Shown here: positions 8,035 to 16,617 of the stretch, piece after piece
Position numbering within the stretch: the stretch's first letter is position 1
How the letters are laid out: every line of letters starts with the position of its first letter
Source: an uncultured Clostridia bacterium
GTDB taxonomy: Bacteria; Bacillota; Clostridia; TANB77; CAG-508
Assembly (NCBI GenBank): GCA_944388695.1
Contig: CALXJT010000007.1
Location: 1 to 45,743, forward strand
DNA: 45,743 nt
Direction of reading: 5' to 3'
Position numbers and translations under genes: made by a program
The notes under the pieces: generated by a model
Database searches by the model: none
Told to the model about the DNA's origin: nothing
What the model saw: only the letters and a program-made list of their open reading frames with translations

Positions 8035-10656
8035 ATGAAAGTTTTATTTGCTGTAAGTAATGAAGAAATTTCAGAAGCGGTTGTAAAAAAATATCAAAAA
8101 CAATATAAGGAAATAATTTCATATAAAAATGTTTATTACTTTAATGCAATTTTAAAGGAATTACAAAAGGATAAGACATATGATAGAATCGTCATAAGTG
8201 AAGATTTGGAGGCTTTTACACATACACAGTATGATCAAATAGATAAATTTATATTTGAGAAATTAGATAATATAACAGATGAAGCAACAAATATACAAGG
8301 TGAGGATATACCAATAATTTTAATATGTTCAGACAGAAGAACAAAATCTGAACAAATGTTATTAAAAATATTTGGTATAGGAATTTATAATGCTTTAATA
8401 GGAAATGACAGAAGTATAGATAATGTATGTGAATTAATAAATAAACCTCGTTCAAAAAGAGATGCAAAAAGTTATTATAAAATAGATACAGGAGAAGTAA
8501 AATATACTGGTGAAAGAGAAAATGATGTTGATGAAATAGAAGTTCAAAACATATTGGCACATTATAAAAGATTAGGAAATGATGAAGATAAAATAGTAAG
8601 AAGTTTTGATGATATAGCTGAACAATATAATGATATTCAATTAAAAATAATTTGTAAAGTGCTACCATTGAATGTAAAAGCAGTTTTAGAAGAAAAATCT
8701 CCAAGATATCAAAAACTAATGGCATTTAGTCAAGGAGTTTCAGATAATTTGAAAAGCACAAAAACTAAAAAAATAGACCAAGGTACAACAGCTAAATTAC
8801 TAAAACCAAAAGATGTTCCAAATATTTTATCAAAACCAGTAGTTATACCATCATCTGTAAATATGACAGGTACTGCAAAATTGTCTAGACCAAAGAAAGT
8901 TCAAACGAATAATGTAAATCCTGATATTTTTGATGAATCTACTGTAAAAAATGTAACACAATCAAGCAAAACTAATTCAGCACAGAATAGTGAAATATTA
9001 GATCAAATTACAAATTTATTAGAGCAAGAAAGTATGAAAAATCAAAATGCAGGAACTAATACAGAAATGCAAGAGAAACCAAAGAAGAAAAGAGGTAGAC
9101 CACCAAAGAAAGTATCAGAAACAGATGTTGAAGTAGCAGTTGTTAAACCAAAGAAAAAAAGAGGTAGACCACCAAAGAAAGTTGCTATGGAAGAAGATAA
9201 TATTACATTACCAGGATTCAACGAACCAGTAAATAATGATCCAAGTATTTTACCAGGATTTGATGACGAACCAGTAAATGATGATTCAAGTATTTTACCA
9301 GGATTTGACGAACCAGCAAATGATGATTCAAGTGTTTTACCAGGATTTGACGAACCTGTAAATAATGATGAAGATATTTTACCAGGTTTTGTAGATAGTA
9401 GTGATGATGATGACGATGATGATTCATTTTTACCAGGTATGGGTAGTACATCATCAGAGAATGATGCTAATAATGAAGATATATTACCAGGTTGGGATGA
9501 AATTTCAGATGAAGATGATTCAAATGTAAATACAAATTCAAACACTGATTCATATGCAAATACTAATTCATATACAAATACTAATTCGTATACAAATGTA
9601 AATACAGGTACAAATGCAGATAGTAATGTTAATTCATATTCTAGTGGAAATTATGCAGAAGTTTCTAATGTTGGACAAAATAACTATTCATTAAATGGAA
9701 ATATGTCTAATCAAGTATATTCTGAAGTAAATTCAGGAATGGTAGACGATTTGCCATATGAAAATGTAGATATATCAGGATTACTAACTGGAGACAAAAA
9801 AGTAGCTTGCTTTGTTGGAACTAGTAAAAATGGTACATCATTTATAGTAAATAATGTTGCACAAATATTATCATCAATGGGTGTAAATACAGCAATATTA
9901 GATACAACTAGAAATAGAAATTCATATTATATTTATACAAAAAATGAAGAAGAATTGAGAAATATAGCTTCAAATACATTACGTGATTTAATTTCAGGAC
10001 AAGCAACAGGAATACAAGCAAATAAGAATTTAACAGTATATACATCTTTACCTGAAGATTATGAATATTTAAATCATGCAGGTCAAATTTTACAGACAAT
10101 TGTTCAAAATCATACAGTAGTGTTAATTGATTCTGATTTCTCAACATCACCAGAATATTTTGCAGCATCACAAGAAATTTATTTAGTACAATCTTTAGAT
10201 GTTTTAACAATACAACCTTTAACAGCTTTTTTAAGAGAATTAAAAGGTAAAAACATTTTAGAGGAATCAAAAATAAAAATTGTAATAAATAAATCTGTAA
10301 AAGTTAGAGGAGTAAACGAAAAAGCTATAATAGGAGGAATGGCATTTTATAATGATCCTTCAATGTCTTATATGACAGAATTATTTGATAGAAATATAGT
10401 AAAATATATAATTATACCATTTGATGAAGAAGTATATGCTAAGTATTTAGGTTCTTTAGTGGATTGTGAAATTTCTTTAAAAGGATATCCAAAACAAATA
10501 AGACAAACATTAGATGAATTAGCAAATATAGTATATTCTCAATATTCAACGAAAAAATCATATACTCCACCATCAGCTAGAGGAAATAAAGGAGATAATA
10601 ATCCAAGATTTTCTGAAAGTATGAATTCTACATTAAATCAAATGAGAAAATATTAA
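8035..10656 (+). CDS. Large CpaE/MinD-like protein with AT-hooks and LPGF repeats
   Basis: An 873-aa multi-part protein. Residues 1-130 look like a receiver-type alpha/beta domain (MKVLFAVSN start). Two identical KPKKKRGRPPKK segments (about residues 345-385) carry the RGRPP core of AT-hook DNA-binding motifs. Residues about 391-485 contain seven LPG repeats, mostly LPGFDEPVNDD, in a very acidic stretch. An Asn/Thr/Ser-rich linker follows. Residues about 585-830 form a MinD/CpaE-like domain, but its P-loop reads GTSKNGTSFI and lacks the second Gly-Lys-Thr, so nucleotide binding is doubtful. ATG 8035 follows AAGGGGGT. The operon context with a small membrane protein and a GAF/GGDEF-like protein suggests a membrane-linked assembly or signalling complex. 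Confidence 0.7.
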   Translation: MKVLFAVSNEEISEAVVKKYQKQYKEIISYKNVYYFNAILKELQKDKTYDRIVISEDLEAFTHTQYDQIDKFIFEKLDNITDEATNIQGEDIPIILICSDRRTKSEQMLLKIFGIGIYNALIGNDRSIDNVCELINKPRSKRDAKSYYKIDTGEVKYTGERENDVDEIEVQNILAHYKRLGNDEDKIVRSFDDIAEQYNDIQLKIICKVLPLNVKAVLEEKSPRYQKLMAFSQGVSDNLKSTKTKKIDQGTTAKLLKPKDVPNILSKPVVIPSSVNMTGTAKLSRPKKVQTNNVNPDIFDESTVKNVTQSSKTNSAQNSEILDQITNLLEQESMKNQNAGTNTEMQEKPKKKRGRPPKKVSETDVEVAVVKPKKKRGRPPKKVAMEEDNITLPGFNEPVNNDPSILPGFDDEPVNDDSSILPGFDEPANDDSSVLPGFDEPVNNDEDILPGFVDSSDDDDDDDSFLPGMGSTSSENDANNEDILPGWDEISDEDDSNVNTNSNTDSYANTNSYTNTNSYTNVNTGTNADSNVNSYSSGNYAEVSNVGQNNYSLNGNMSNQVYSEVNSGMVDDLPYENVDISGLLTGDKKVACFVGTSKNGTSFIVNNVAQILSSMGVNTAILDTTRNRNSYYIYTKNEEELRNIASNTLRDLISGQATGIQANKNLTVYTSLPEDYEYLNHAGQILQTIVQNHTVVLIDSDFSTSPEYFAASQEIYLVQSLDVLTIQPLTAFLRELKGKNILEESKIKIVINKSVKVRGVNEKAIIGGMAFYNDPSMSYMTELFDRNIVKYIIIPFDEEVYAKYLGSLVDCEISLKGYPKQIRQTLDELANIVYSQYSTKKSYTPPSARGNKGDNNPRFSESMNSTLNQMRKY
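9205..9378 (+). repeat. 42-45-bp coding repeats (LPGFDEPVNDD units)
   Basis: Four to five imperfect tandem units within the CpaE-like gene, each encoding an LPGF-acid-acid-PVN-acid-rich block. DNA identity is high between units 2 and 4, so they probably arose by slippage or recombination. Further isolated LPG motifs follow to about 9490. Confidence 0.8.
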
Positions 10657-10671
10657 TTAGGGGGGAAAAAA

Positions 10672-11772
10672 GTGTTAATAGCAGTTGTTATAATACTAAT
10701 AATTGTAGTAATAGGACTTATTATATATAACCTTAGTATACACAAAAAAATACAAACATTTAGAAATATAAATCAAAAAATTAATAATTTATCGGTTGTT
10801 CAAGATTTTATGACGGCAATAGGAGAAACAACGTCAGTAGATGATAAAATTAAAAAGATAAATGAAATATTAATACAAAAATATGAAATAAAATATTCAA
10901 CAATAGTAGTTTTTGATGGAGCAGAATATGTTGTAAAAGCGTCAAATGTTGATCAAAGACATTGGAATTCATTAAGAAGTTTGCAAGATGTCGAATTATT
11001 TAAAGATAGCATTTCAACTGCTACCCCTAAATATGTTACAGTAAATGATGAAAAAGAAAGATTACCTTATCAGCAAACAGAATTTGGAAGAGCAAAATCA
11101 GCAATTTTCTTTCCATTATATATAGATAATGTATATATAGGATATTGGATAATAGAAAGTGGAGTGCCACATGATTTTGATACTGTAGATACAACTGTTT
11201 TAGAAGTAATAAAAGATAATATAGTAGCAGTTCTAAAAACTGTTGTTCATCAAAAAACTCTAGAATCAATAGTAAGGCAAGATTTATATTCTGGATTATA
11301 TTCTGAAGAATATTTATATGGTGAAGGAAGAAAAATAATAGACCAATATACAATTTCTACAGTATGTATGTTTAGAATTAATAATCTAGAAGAGATAAAC
11401 TTAAATTATTCAAGAGAATTAGGAAATCAAGTAATAACTGATTTAAGTGTATATATTAAGCAAAATATATCAAGAGAATATGTTTTTGTAAGATATATGG
11501 GACCTAAATTTGTAATAGTATTTTCAGGTGTAGACGAAACAGGAGTGGCTAATTTCTTAAATGATTTAAAAGAAAATATTGATAAAATGCAAATAAGATT
11601 AAGAGATGAAGATGATAATATTATAGATGAAACACAAGTAGCAGTTCCAAAAGTGAATTTTGTAATTTCAAATTATTATAAAGGAACAGGATTAGAAGAG
11701 GTATTAAAAAAGCAAGAACAATATTTAGATAGCCAAGAACATAGAGAAGAAAGTGATATTACAAGAATATAG
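10672..11772 (+). CDS. Membrane protein with GAF and degenerate GGDEF domains
   Basis: A 366-aa protein. Residues 1-20 are a transmembrane segment. Residues about 45-185 form a GAF-type sensor fold (TTIVV/FDGAEYVVKAS, then FFPLYIDNVYIGYWIIES). Residues about 200-345 match a GGDEF domain in overall pattern (D-LYSGLYSEEY start), but the signature position reads RYMGPKFVIVF, so the GGDEF catalytic loop is lost and cyclase activity is unlikely. The start is GTG 10672 with AGGGGGG at 10659-10665. It lies 15 bp after the CpaE-like gene and 15 bp before ireB, in one operon. Likely a sensory or scaffolding role. Confidence 0.7.
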   Translation: MLIAVVIILIIVVIGLIIYNLSIHKKIQTFRNINQKINNLSVVQDFMTAIGETTSVDDKIKKINEILIQKYEIKYSTIVVFDGAEYVVKASNVDQRHWNSLRSLQDVELFKDSISTATPKYVTVNDEKERLPYQQTEFGRAKSAIFFPLYIDNVYIGYWIIESGVPHDFDTVDTTVLEVIKDNIVAVLKTVVHQKTLESIVRQDLYSGLYSEEYLYGEGRKIIDQYTISTVCMFRINNLEEINLNYSRELGNQVITDLSVYIKQNISREYVFVRYMGPKFVIVFSGVDETGVANFLNDLKENIDKMQIRLRDEDDNIIDETQVAVPKVNFVISNYYKGTGLEEVLKKQEQYLDSQEHREESDITRI

Positions 11773-11787
11773 TAAGGAGGGATAACA

Positions 11788-12045
11788 ATGAATTTTGATA
11801 AAACAATGAGTTTTGAAGTTGAAAGAGCAGAAAATGCCAGAACAAAAGAAATATTAAAAGAAGTGTATGAAGCACTAGTAGAAAAAGGATATAATCCAAT
11901 AAATCAAATAGTAGGATATATTCTATCTGGTGACCCAACATATATAACAAGTCATAAAGATGCAAGAAATAAAATAAGAACAATAGAGAGAGATGAATTA
12001 CTAGAAAAAATGGTTAAAAATTATATAGGATTAGATGAAGCATGA
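11788..12045 (+). CDS. ireB: IreB family regulatory phosphoprotein
   Basis: An 85-aa member of the UPF0297/YrzL (IreB) family, a small cytoplasmic protein that in Enterococcus is phosphorylated by the Ser/Thr kinase IreK and affects cephalosporin resistance. The family start pattern FDKTMSFEV is present with conserved Thr residues. The central block [21 protein letters not shown] is diagnostic. Full length for the family. A strong AAGGAGGG precedes ATG 11788. Its last four bases overlap the start of ruvX (ATGA), the usual arrangement. Confidence 0.95.
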   Translation: MNFDKTMSFEVERAENARTKEILKEVYEALVEKGYNPINQIVGYILSGDPTYITSHKDARNKIRTIERDELLEKMVKNYIGLDEA

Positions 12046-12470
12046 GAATTTTAGGAATTGATTATGGAGATGCAAGAGTAGGAGTAGCAATTACAGATGC
12101 TTTAAATATAACAGCACAAGGACTTGAAACAATAAATAGAAATAATTCTGATAAAATTGTTTTAAGAAGATTAGATGAAATTTTAGAAGAATATGAAGTG
12201 GGAACAATTGTTGTAGGAATGCCATATAATTTAAATGGTCAAAAAGCAGAAAGAGCAGAAATAACAGAAAAATTCATCCATAAGCTAAAATGTAAATATA
12301 ATAAAATAAAAATTGAAGAAATGGATGAAAGATTAACAACAGTTGAGGCTCACAAGACAATGAATTTCTTAAATATTGATAAGAAAAAGAAAAGAGGAAT
12401 TGTAGATACAATAGCAGCTGTATATATATTAGAAGCATATTTAAAGAAAAATGAAGAAAAAATACAATAA
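12042..12470 (+). CDS. ruvX: RuvX/YqgF Holliday junction resolvase-like protein
   Basis: A 142-aa RNase H-fold protein involved in 16S rRNA 5' end maturation and described as a putative Holliday junction resolvase. It opens with the catalytic strand [19 protein letters not shown] (Asp7), followed by [11 protein letters not shown], the acidic DERLTTVEA motif, and the C-terminal [13 protein letters not shown]. Translationally coupled to ireB by a 4-bp overlap. Confidence 0.95.
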   Translation: MRILGIDYGDARVGVAITDALNITAQGLETINRNNSDKIVLRRLDEILEEYEVGTIVVGMPYNLNGQKAERAEITEKFIHKLKCKYNKIKIEEMDERLTTVEAHKTMNFLNIDKKKKRGIVDTIAAVYILEAYLKKNEEKIQ

Positions 12471-12484
12471 AATGCTAATAAATC

Positions 12485-12513
12485 TTGCAATAATTTGGAA
12501 AATAATATATTAT
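12485..12513 (+). promoter_or_regulatory. Promoter for the DUF1292 gene
   Basis: TTGCAA (12485-12490), a 17-bp spacer and TATTAT (12508-12513), 75 bp before the start codon. Confidence 0.45.
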
Positions 12514-12588
12514 ATATTTAGCTAATATTAGTATAAAAAGTGTGATACTGAAAATATTAATATTAAAAAGAATAGAAAGGAGAAAATT

Positions 12589-12894
12589 ATGGATAATAAT
12601 TTCGAAGAAGAAGAATTAGATAATGTAGTAATATTAAATGATGAGGATGGAAACGAAGTTAAATTTGAGTTTTTAGATTTAATAGATTTTGAAGATGAAG
12701 AATATGTAGTATTACTACCAATGACAGAAGATGGTGAAGAAGAAGAGGGAGAAGTAGTAATTTTAAGAGTAGAAGATAAAGATGAGGATTCAGAAGAAGA
12801 ATCATATGTTAGTGTAGAGGATGAAGCTACATTAAATAAAGTATTTGAAATTTTTAAAGAAAGATTTAAAGATGAATTTGACTTTGTAGATTAA
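12589..12894 (+). CDS. yrzB: DUF1292 (YrzB-like) acidic protein
   Basis: A 101-aa very acidic protein (roughly one third Asp/Glu) of the DUF1292 family, normally found after ireB-ruvX in Firmicutes. The family pattern is visible: a strand pair NVVILNDEDGNEVKFEFLD, then EEYVVLLP and VVILRVEDKD. Function is unknown. A strong AAAGGAG sits before ATG 12589. A separate promoter may drive it, and a long structured region follows. Confidence 0.85.
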   Translation: MDNNFEEEELDNVVILNDEDGNEVKFEFLDLIDFEDEEYVVLLPMTEDGEEEEGEVVILRVEDKDEDSEEESYVSVEDEATLNKVFEIFKERFKDEFDFVD

Positions 12895-12900
12895 TATAAT

Positions 12901-13028
12901 GAAAGTATCCTATATTTTAATATTTATTAATAATTAATTATTGGTGATTTTATTGACCTATATTTAGTATAGGAAGATTATTTTATTAGACGATTAGATT
13001 ATTAATAGAAATAGGATACTTTCTTTTT
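12901..13028 (+). other. Structured intergenic region / elaborate terminator
   Basis: A perfect 13-bp inverted repeat (GAAAGTATCCTAT 12901-12913 with 13011-13023) encloses about 97 nt and is followed by TTTTTG. Inside lies a second hairpin, CCTATA/TATAGG (12957-12973). The closing stem plus T run can act as a terminator of yrzB, but the large enclosed structure is unusual. Confidence 0.5.
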
Positions 13029-13173
13029 GTTATAGCACAGAAAATCAAAATATGTTTTAATAAGTTATGTGAAAAATAGTAATTAAAAAATCATATAAAT
13101 ATTTATGTATTTTATTATTTTATAGTAGCAAAAAATAACAAAAGAAAAATATAAAATAGAAAGGGTGAGTTAG

Positions 13174-13653
13174 ATGAAAAAGTTTTCAACTTATTTATTA
13201 GTTATGTTTATGGTATTATTTTGGATATTAAGAATTATCATAACAGTATCAGCTCAATTTGGAAGTAATTTTATGGGAGTAACACCTATTGATGATAATT
13301 TTGAAATTATTTTATTATTTGCATTTTTACTATGTGCAATATTAGTTGTTAAAAGAAAAATAATAGGAGCTTTATTATATCTAGGATTATATGCAGTATA
13401 TTTTGGAGGAGATATTACATCAAAATTAGAAATAATTACTAATGGAGAAACATTATCTATGGAGCAGTTAACATGTTTAATCTTTTCTGTAATAGGAATA
13501 ATATTACCATTAGCAGTATTAATAGATTTACTATTAGATAGAGGAAGAAAAGAACATCCAGTAGATAAAAAGACAGATTGGTTCTATAAGAATGAAAAAT
13601 TTGATAGAGAATTAGATGAAAGAGCTGATAAAAATAATTATCGTACAATGTAG
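13174..13653 (+). CDS. Membrane protein with four predicted TM segments, unknown
   Basis: A 159-aa protein. Hydrophobic segments lie at about residues 5-27, 43-60, 63-82 and 101-122. The cytosolic tail is highly charged and ends in a KTDWFYKNEKFDRELDERADKNN-type block that recurs at the C-terminus of small clostridial membrane proteins. Start ATG 13174 follows AAAGGGTGAG. No enzymatic motif seen. It stands alone between two intergenic structures. Confidence 0.65.
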   Translation: MKKFSTYLLVMFMVLFWILRIIITVSAQFGSNFMGVTPIDDNFEIILLFAFLLCAILVVKRKIIGALLYLGLYAVYFGGDITSKLEIITNGETLSMEQLTCLIFSVIGIILPLAVLIDLLLDRGRKEHPVDKKTDWFYKNEKFDRELDERADKNNYRTM

Positions 13654-13791
13654 AAATGTAACTAAATAAGATGAAATTTCTATAGAAAAATATTTGGAAA
13701 AACTTTGAAAATCTGATAAATATTTGATTTATTATAAATGGAAAAATAAAAAGTTTTATATCTATTTTCTATATGAGATAATAAGATAGAA

Positions 13792-13817
13792 GTGAGTAAT
13801 GTTAAGATATTACTCAC
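13792..13817. other. Hairpin between two genes
   Basis: GTGAGTAAT (13792-13800) pairs with ATTACTCAC (13809-13817). No T run follows, so it is not a standard terminator. It could be an operator for the HD-domain gene or an mRNA hairpin. Confidence 0.4.
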
Positions 13818-13870
13818 AATTCTTATATATAAAGAATGTTTAAAATTAATAAAAATGAAAGGATATAGTT

Positions 13871-14551
13871 ATGTGTTTATCTAATAATGTAAAAGAGATA
13901 TATTCAAAAATATCTACAGATAATACAATTCTAGAAAGATATAAAGAAGTAGAGAAATATGAAGAATTAAATGGTGGTTGGGCATATCATAATATTGAGC
14001 ATATAAAAAATGTTACTTCATTAGTAGATAAAATTTTGAGAGGATTAAAATATAATGAAGATTTAATCTATAAAGCAAAAATAGCAAGTTTTTTACATGA
14101 CACAGGTGTAAATAAAGGTAAAGATAATCATGCAATTAGAAGTTATGAATTTGCAAAGGAATATTTTAAAGAAAATAATATTAACTTTAGTGGAACGGAT
14201 TTAGTATTAGAAGCCATAAAAATACATAGTGATGGTTTTGAAACTGATAATATTATAGCACTTGCACTAATTTTAGCTGACAAATTAGATATAAAGAAAA
14301 GTAGAATTTCAGCAGAAGGAAAGAAAGTAAAAGGAAATAGGCAATATGGTCATATAGAAGATATATCTTTAGAAATTGATAATGATTTATTAAAAATAGA
14401 TTTTATTACAGATGGAAATATAGACATAAAAGAATTAAATGATTATTATTTTACTAAAAAAGTTTTTAAAGCTATTCAAAGATTTGCAGAAAAATTAAAA
14501 ATTAATTATTTAGTTTTAATGGATGGAAAAGTATATCAGGATATAAGATAA
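13871..14551 (+). CDS. HD-domain phosphohydrolase
   Basis: A 226-aa metal-dependent phosphohydrolase of the HD superfamily. Metal ligands are visible: His40 and His44 (WAYHNIEH), His76-Asp77 (FLHDTG), and later His/Asp residues in IKIHSDGFET and LADKLD. The second half is a strand-rich extension. The substrate is not evident; nucleotide phosphates are common for this class. Start ATG 13871 follows AAAGGA. Single gene upstream of the structured region before rbgA. Confidence 0.8.
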   Translation: MCLSNNVKEIYSKISTDNTILERYKEVEKYEELNGGWAYHNIEHIKNVTSLVDKILRGLKYNEDLIYKAKIASFLHDTGVNKGKDNHAIRSYEFAKEYFKENNINFSGTDLVLEAIKIHSDGFETDNIIALALILADKLDIKKSRISAEGKKVKGNRQYGHIEDISLEIDNDLLKIDFITDGNIDIKELNDYYFTKKVFKAIQRFAEKLKINYLVLMDGKVYQDIR

Positions 14552-14568
14552 TATTTCTTTACATCTAA

Positions 14569-14678
14569 AAAATATTTTTAAAGAAAATGAATTAGATAGC
14601 AATTCAGTTACCGAGGAATTCTCGGCAACTGCTTCCGATGAAAAAAATATAAAATGAAGTTCTATAATTTAGATGTAA
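14569..14678 (+). other. Structured intergenic region upstream of rbgA
   Basis: An 11-bp inverted repeat (TTACATCTAAA 14569-14579 with TTTAGATGTAA 14668-14678) closes a region holding a second strong stem (14605-14615 with 14621-14631, loop GAATT, one A-C mismatch). The inner stem is GC-richer than its surroundings. I match it to no known riboswitch; it is not recognisable as the L19 leader sometimes found near rbgA. Confidence 0.5.
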
Positions 14679-14735
14679 TAATATAAATAAAAATTATTAC
14701 AAAACGAAAAAGAAAAGCAAGGGAAGTGATAAAAA

Positions 14736-15644
14736 ATGAATAACGACAATCGACAAAATTCGACAAATATAAACTGGTATCCAGGACATATGGCAAAAAC
14801 CAAAAGGCAAATAACAGAAGATGTAAAATTAATAGATATAGTAGTAGAATTATTAGATGCAAGAATTCCAATATCAAGCCAAAATCCAGATATAGCAAAA
14901 CTTATAAAAGGTAAGAAAAGGATAATAGCATTAAATAAGTGTGATTTAGCTGATAATAAAGAGAATCAAAGATGGGTTAATTATTTTGAAAGTAAAAATA
15001 TTCCTACAGTTTTAACAGATTCAAATTCAGGAAAAGGAATAGATTTATTAATTCAAAAAATAGAAAAATTAATGTTAGAGGAGCAAGAAAAATTAGCATT
15101 AAAAGGTAGAGTAGGTAGAAAAATAAAGGTAATGATATTAGGAATACCAAATGTAGGAAAATCATCATTAATAAATAGAATTGCAAAAAAGACATCAGCA
15201 GGAGTAGGAAATAAACCAGGAGTAACAAAACAAAAGCAATGGATACGTATAAATGATAAGATAGAATTATTAGATACACCAGGTGTATTATGGCCTAAAT
15301 TTGAAAGTGAAGAAGTTGCATTAAATTTAGCATATACAGGTACAATAAAAGAAGAAATATTAGATAGAGTAGAAATAGCATATAATTTAACAAAATACTT
15401 ATTAGAAAACGAAATGGAATTATTATGTAATAGATATTCTTTAAACAAAGAAGAAGTACAAAATATCTTAAAACAAGACAATCCAGAAAACGAAAATATA
15501 TATGAAGTAATGCTAAAAATAGGGAAAAATAGAGGATGTATTATTTCAGGTGGAAATATTGATGATGAAAAAACTTCAAGAATTATTTTAGATGAATTCA
15601 AAAATGGAATAATAGGAAAAATAACTCTTGAAAAAGCAGAATAA
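14736..15644 (+). CDS. rbgA: Ribosome biogenesis GTPase RbgA (YlqF)
   Basis: A 302-aa circularly permuted GTPase that acts late in 50S subunit assembly. The N-terminal signature INWYPGHMAKTKR is present. Motifs come in the permuted order: G4 (LNKCDLAD, about residues 67-74), G1 (GIPNVGKSSLIN, about 136-147), G2, then G3 (LDTPGVLWP, about 177-185). The C-terminal helical domain is complete. ATG 14736 has GGAAGTGAT upstream. Followed 27 bp later by mrnC, another ribosome maturation gene. Confidence 0.95.
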   Translation: MNNDNRQNSTNINWYPGHMAKTKRQITEDVKLIDIVVELLDARIPISSQNPDIAKLIKGKKRIIALNKCDLADNKENQRWVNYFESKNIPTVLTDSNSGKGIDLLIQKIEKLMLEEQEKLALKGRVGRKIKVMILGIPNVGKSSLINRIAKKTSAGVGNKPGVTKQKQWIRINDKIELLDTPGVLWPKFESEEVALNLAYTGTIKEEILDRVEIAYNLTKYLLENEMELLCNRYSLNKEEVQNILKQDNPENENIYEVMLKIGKNRGCIISGGNIDDEKTSRIILDEFKNGIIGKITLEKAE

Positions 15645-15671
15645 AATATATAAAGAAATGAGGAATTATAA

Positions 15672-16073
15672 GTGGAATTTTTTATATTAAGAAATAAACC
15701 AAAAGATGAAATACAATTATTATCTCCACTTACTTGGGCATATGTAGGGGATTGTGTGTATGAATTATACATAAGAACAAATTTAGTAAATAATACAAAA
15801 TTAAAACCACATGCTATGCATATAGAAGCAATCAAAAAAGTAAAAGCTTCAAGTCAAGCAAATACATTAAGGAAAATAGAAGGAATTTTAACAGAAGAAG
15901 AAAAAGATATAGTAAGAAGAGGCAGAAATGCAGAAAATCATCATTTGCCAAAAAATGCTAATGTTCAAGAATATATGTATGCAACAGCTTTTGAGGCTTT
16001 AATAGGATTTTTATATTTAACAAAGCAAGATGAGAGACTACAGGAGATTCTAGAGAAATCTGAAGAAGTTTAA
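15672..16073 (+). CDS. mrnC: Mini-ribonuclease III (23S rRNA maturation)
   Basis: A 133-aa RNase III catalytic domain without a dsRNA-binding domain, the enzyme that matures 23S rRNA ends in many Firmicutes. Catalytic residues appear in AYVGDCVYELYIR (Asp near residue 26) and TAFEALIGFLYL (Glu near residue 114). The RRGRNAENHH block is typical of the family. Start is GTG 15672 with TGAGGA upstream. Usual length. Confidence 0.93.
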   Translation: MEFFILRNKPKDEIQLLSPLTWAYVGDCVYELYIRTNLVNNTKLKPHAMHIEAIKKVKASSQANTLRKIEGILTEEEKDIVRRGRNAENHHLPKNANVQEYMYATAFEALIGFLYLTKQDERLQEILEKSEEV

Positions 16074-16102
16074 AGAAGTTTTTTGATCTAAAAATTGTTT
16101 TG

Positions 16103-16150
16103 AGAAGTTTATTTATGAATTTAGAATAAATTTCTATTTCTTCTTTTTTG
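16103..16150 (+). terminator. Terminator of rbgA-mrnC
   Basis: AGAAGTTTATT (16103-16113) pairs with AATAAATTTCT (16125-16135), followed by a T-rich tract. Confidence 0.6.
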
Positions 16151-16151
16151 A

Positions 16152-16182
16152 AAAAAATAATGAGAGTTCATATTGAACTCTC
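16152..16182 (-). terminator. Terminator of tRNA-Glu
   Basis: GAGAGTTCA/TGAACTCTC (16162-16170 with 16174-16182), followed on the minus strand by a run of U (16152-16157). Confidence 0.8.
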
Positions 16183-16191
16183 TAATTTTGG

Positions 16192-16266
16192 TGGTGACCC
16201 CTACGGGAATCGAACCCATGATTCCACCTTGAGAGGGTGGCGTCTTAACCGCTTGACCAAGGGGCC
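16192..16266 (-). tRNA. tRNA-Glu (anticodon CTC)
   Basis: Full cloverleaf on the minus strand. It starts GGCCCCT at 16266, with D arm GGTCAAGCGGTTAAGAC, anticodon stem CCACC/GGTGG around loop CTCTCAA (anticodon CTC, reads GAG), T arm GGGTTCGATTCCC, and ends AGGGGTC-A-CCA with encoded CCA (16194-16192). CTC is the less common Glu anticodon in AT-rich Firmicutes. Confidence 0.95.
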
Positions 16267-16330
16267 AAATAAACTACTTATTATTTATAACATTTTTTTT
16301 GAAAATAGTCAATAATTATTAAAAATTTTA

Positions 16331-16359
16331 TTGACAATTTTAAAAAATAATAGTATATT
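16331..16359 (+). promoter_or_regulatory. Promoter of the riboswitch-ATPase unit
   Basis: Perfect TTGACA (16331-16336), a 17-bp spacer and TATATT (16354-16359). Confidence 0.75.
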
Positions 16360-16391
16360 GAAAGAAATAAAAAATGATTAAAATTAATACC

Positions 16392-16478
16392 TTAAAAGGG
16401 AGTAGCTAAAAAATACTAATCAACAGTCGCGGTTAAACCTGGTTAGTATACTTTTTATAAAGTGGGCGAGACTTTTAA
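16392..16478 (+). promoter_or_regulatory. Mn2+ riboswitch (yybP-ykoY motif)
   Basis: P1 is TTAAAAG (16392-16398) pairing with CTTTTAA (16472-16478). The conserved loop GGGAGTAGC follows the 5' P1 strand and the matching GGGCGAGAC precedes the 3' strand, as in the yybP-ykoY aptamer. The internal part carries further pairing (ACTAATCAAC.../...GGTTAGT). The 3' side of P1 is shared with the terminator at 16466-16512, so ligand binding should prevent termination and turn the gene on. A P-type cation ATPase downstream fits this Mn2+-sensing class. Confidence 0.85.
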
Positions 16479-16512
16479 AAATAGAGAATATTTTTTAAGT
16501 CGCGCTTTTTTT
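16466..16512 (+). terminator. Riboswitch expression-platform terminator
   Basis: GCG.GACTT..AAAAATA (from 16466) pairs with TATTTTTTAAGTC.CGC (to 16505), followed by seven T. It uses the 3' P1 strand of the aptamer, giving a mutually exclusive switch. Confidence 0.85.
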
Positions 16513-16617
16513 ATTGATGTAAAAAGCGAATTTTATAGTATTAATTTTAATGTTTTCTAACTGCATAAAAAGCAGAAAACTGTAAAAGATATTAAAAGAA
16601 AGGAAGGAGAAGGCACG

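Noticed and set aside
9042-9545. Long minus-strand ORF opposite the LPGF repeats
   Set aside because: It is a shadow of the repeat-rich coding strand, with no ribosome binding site and low-complexity composition.
12901-13173. CRISPR array or transposon ends
   Set aside because: No regularly spaced identical repeats and no transposase; the inverted repeat fits an RNA structure or terminator better. No CRISPR array or insertion sequence was seen anywhere in the window.
15053-15835. 260-aa minus-strand ORF across rbgA and mrnC
   Set aside because: Antisense shadow of two clearly identified genes.
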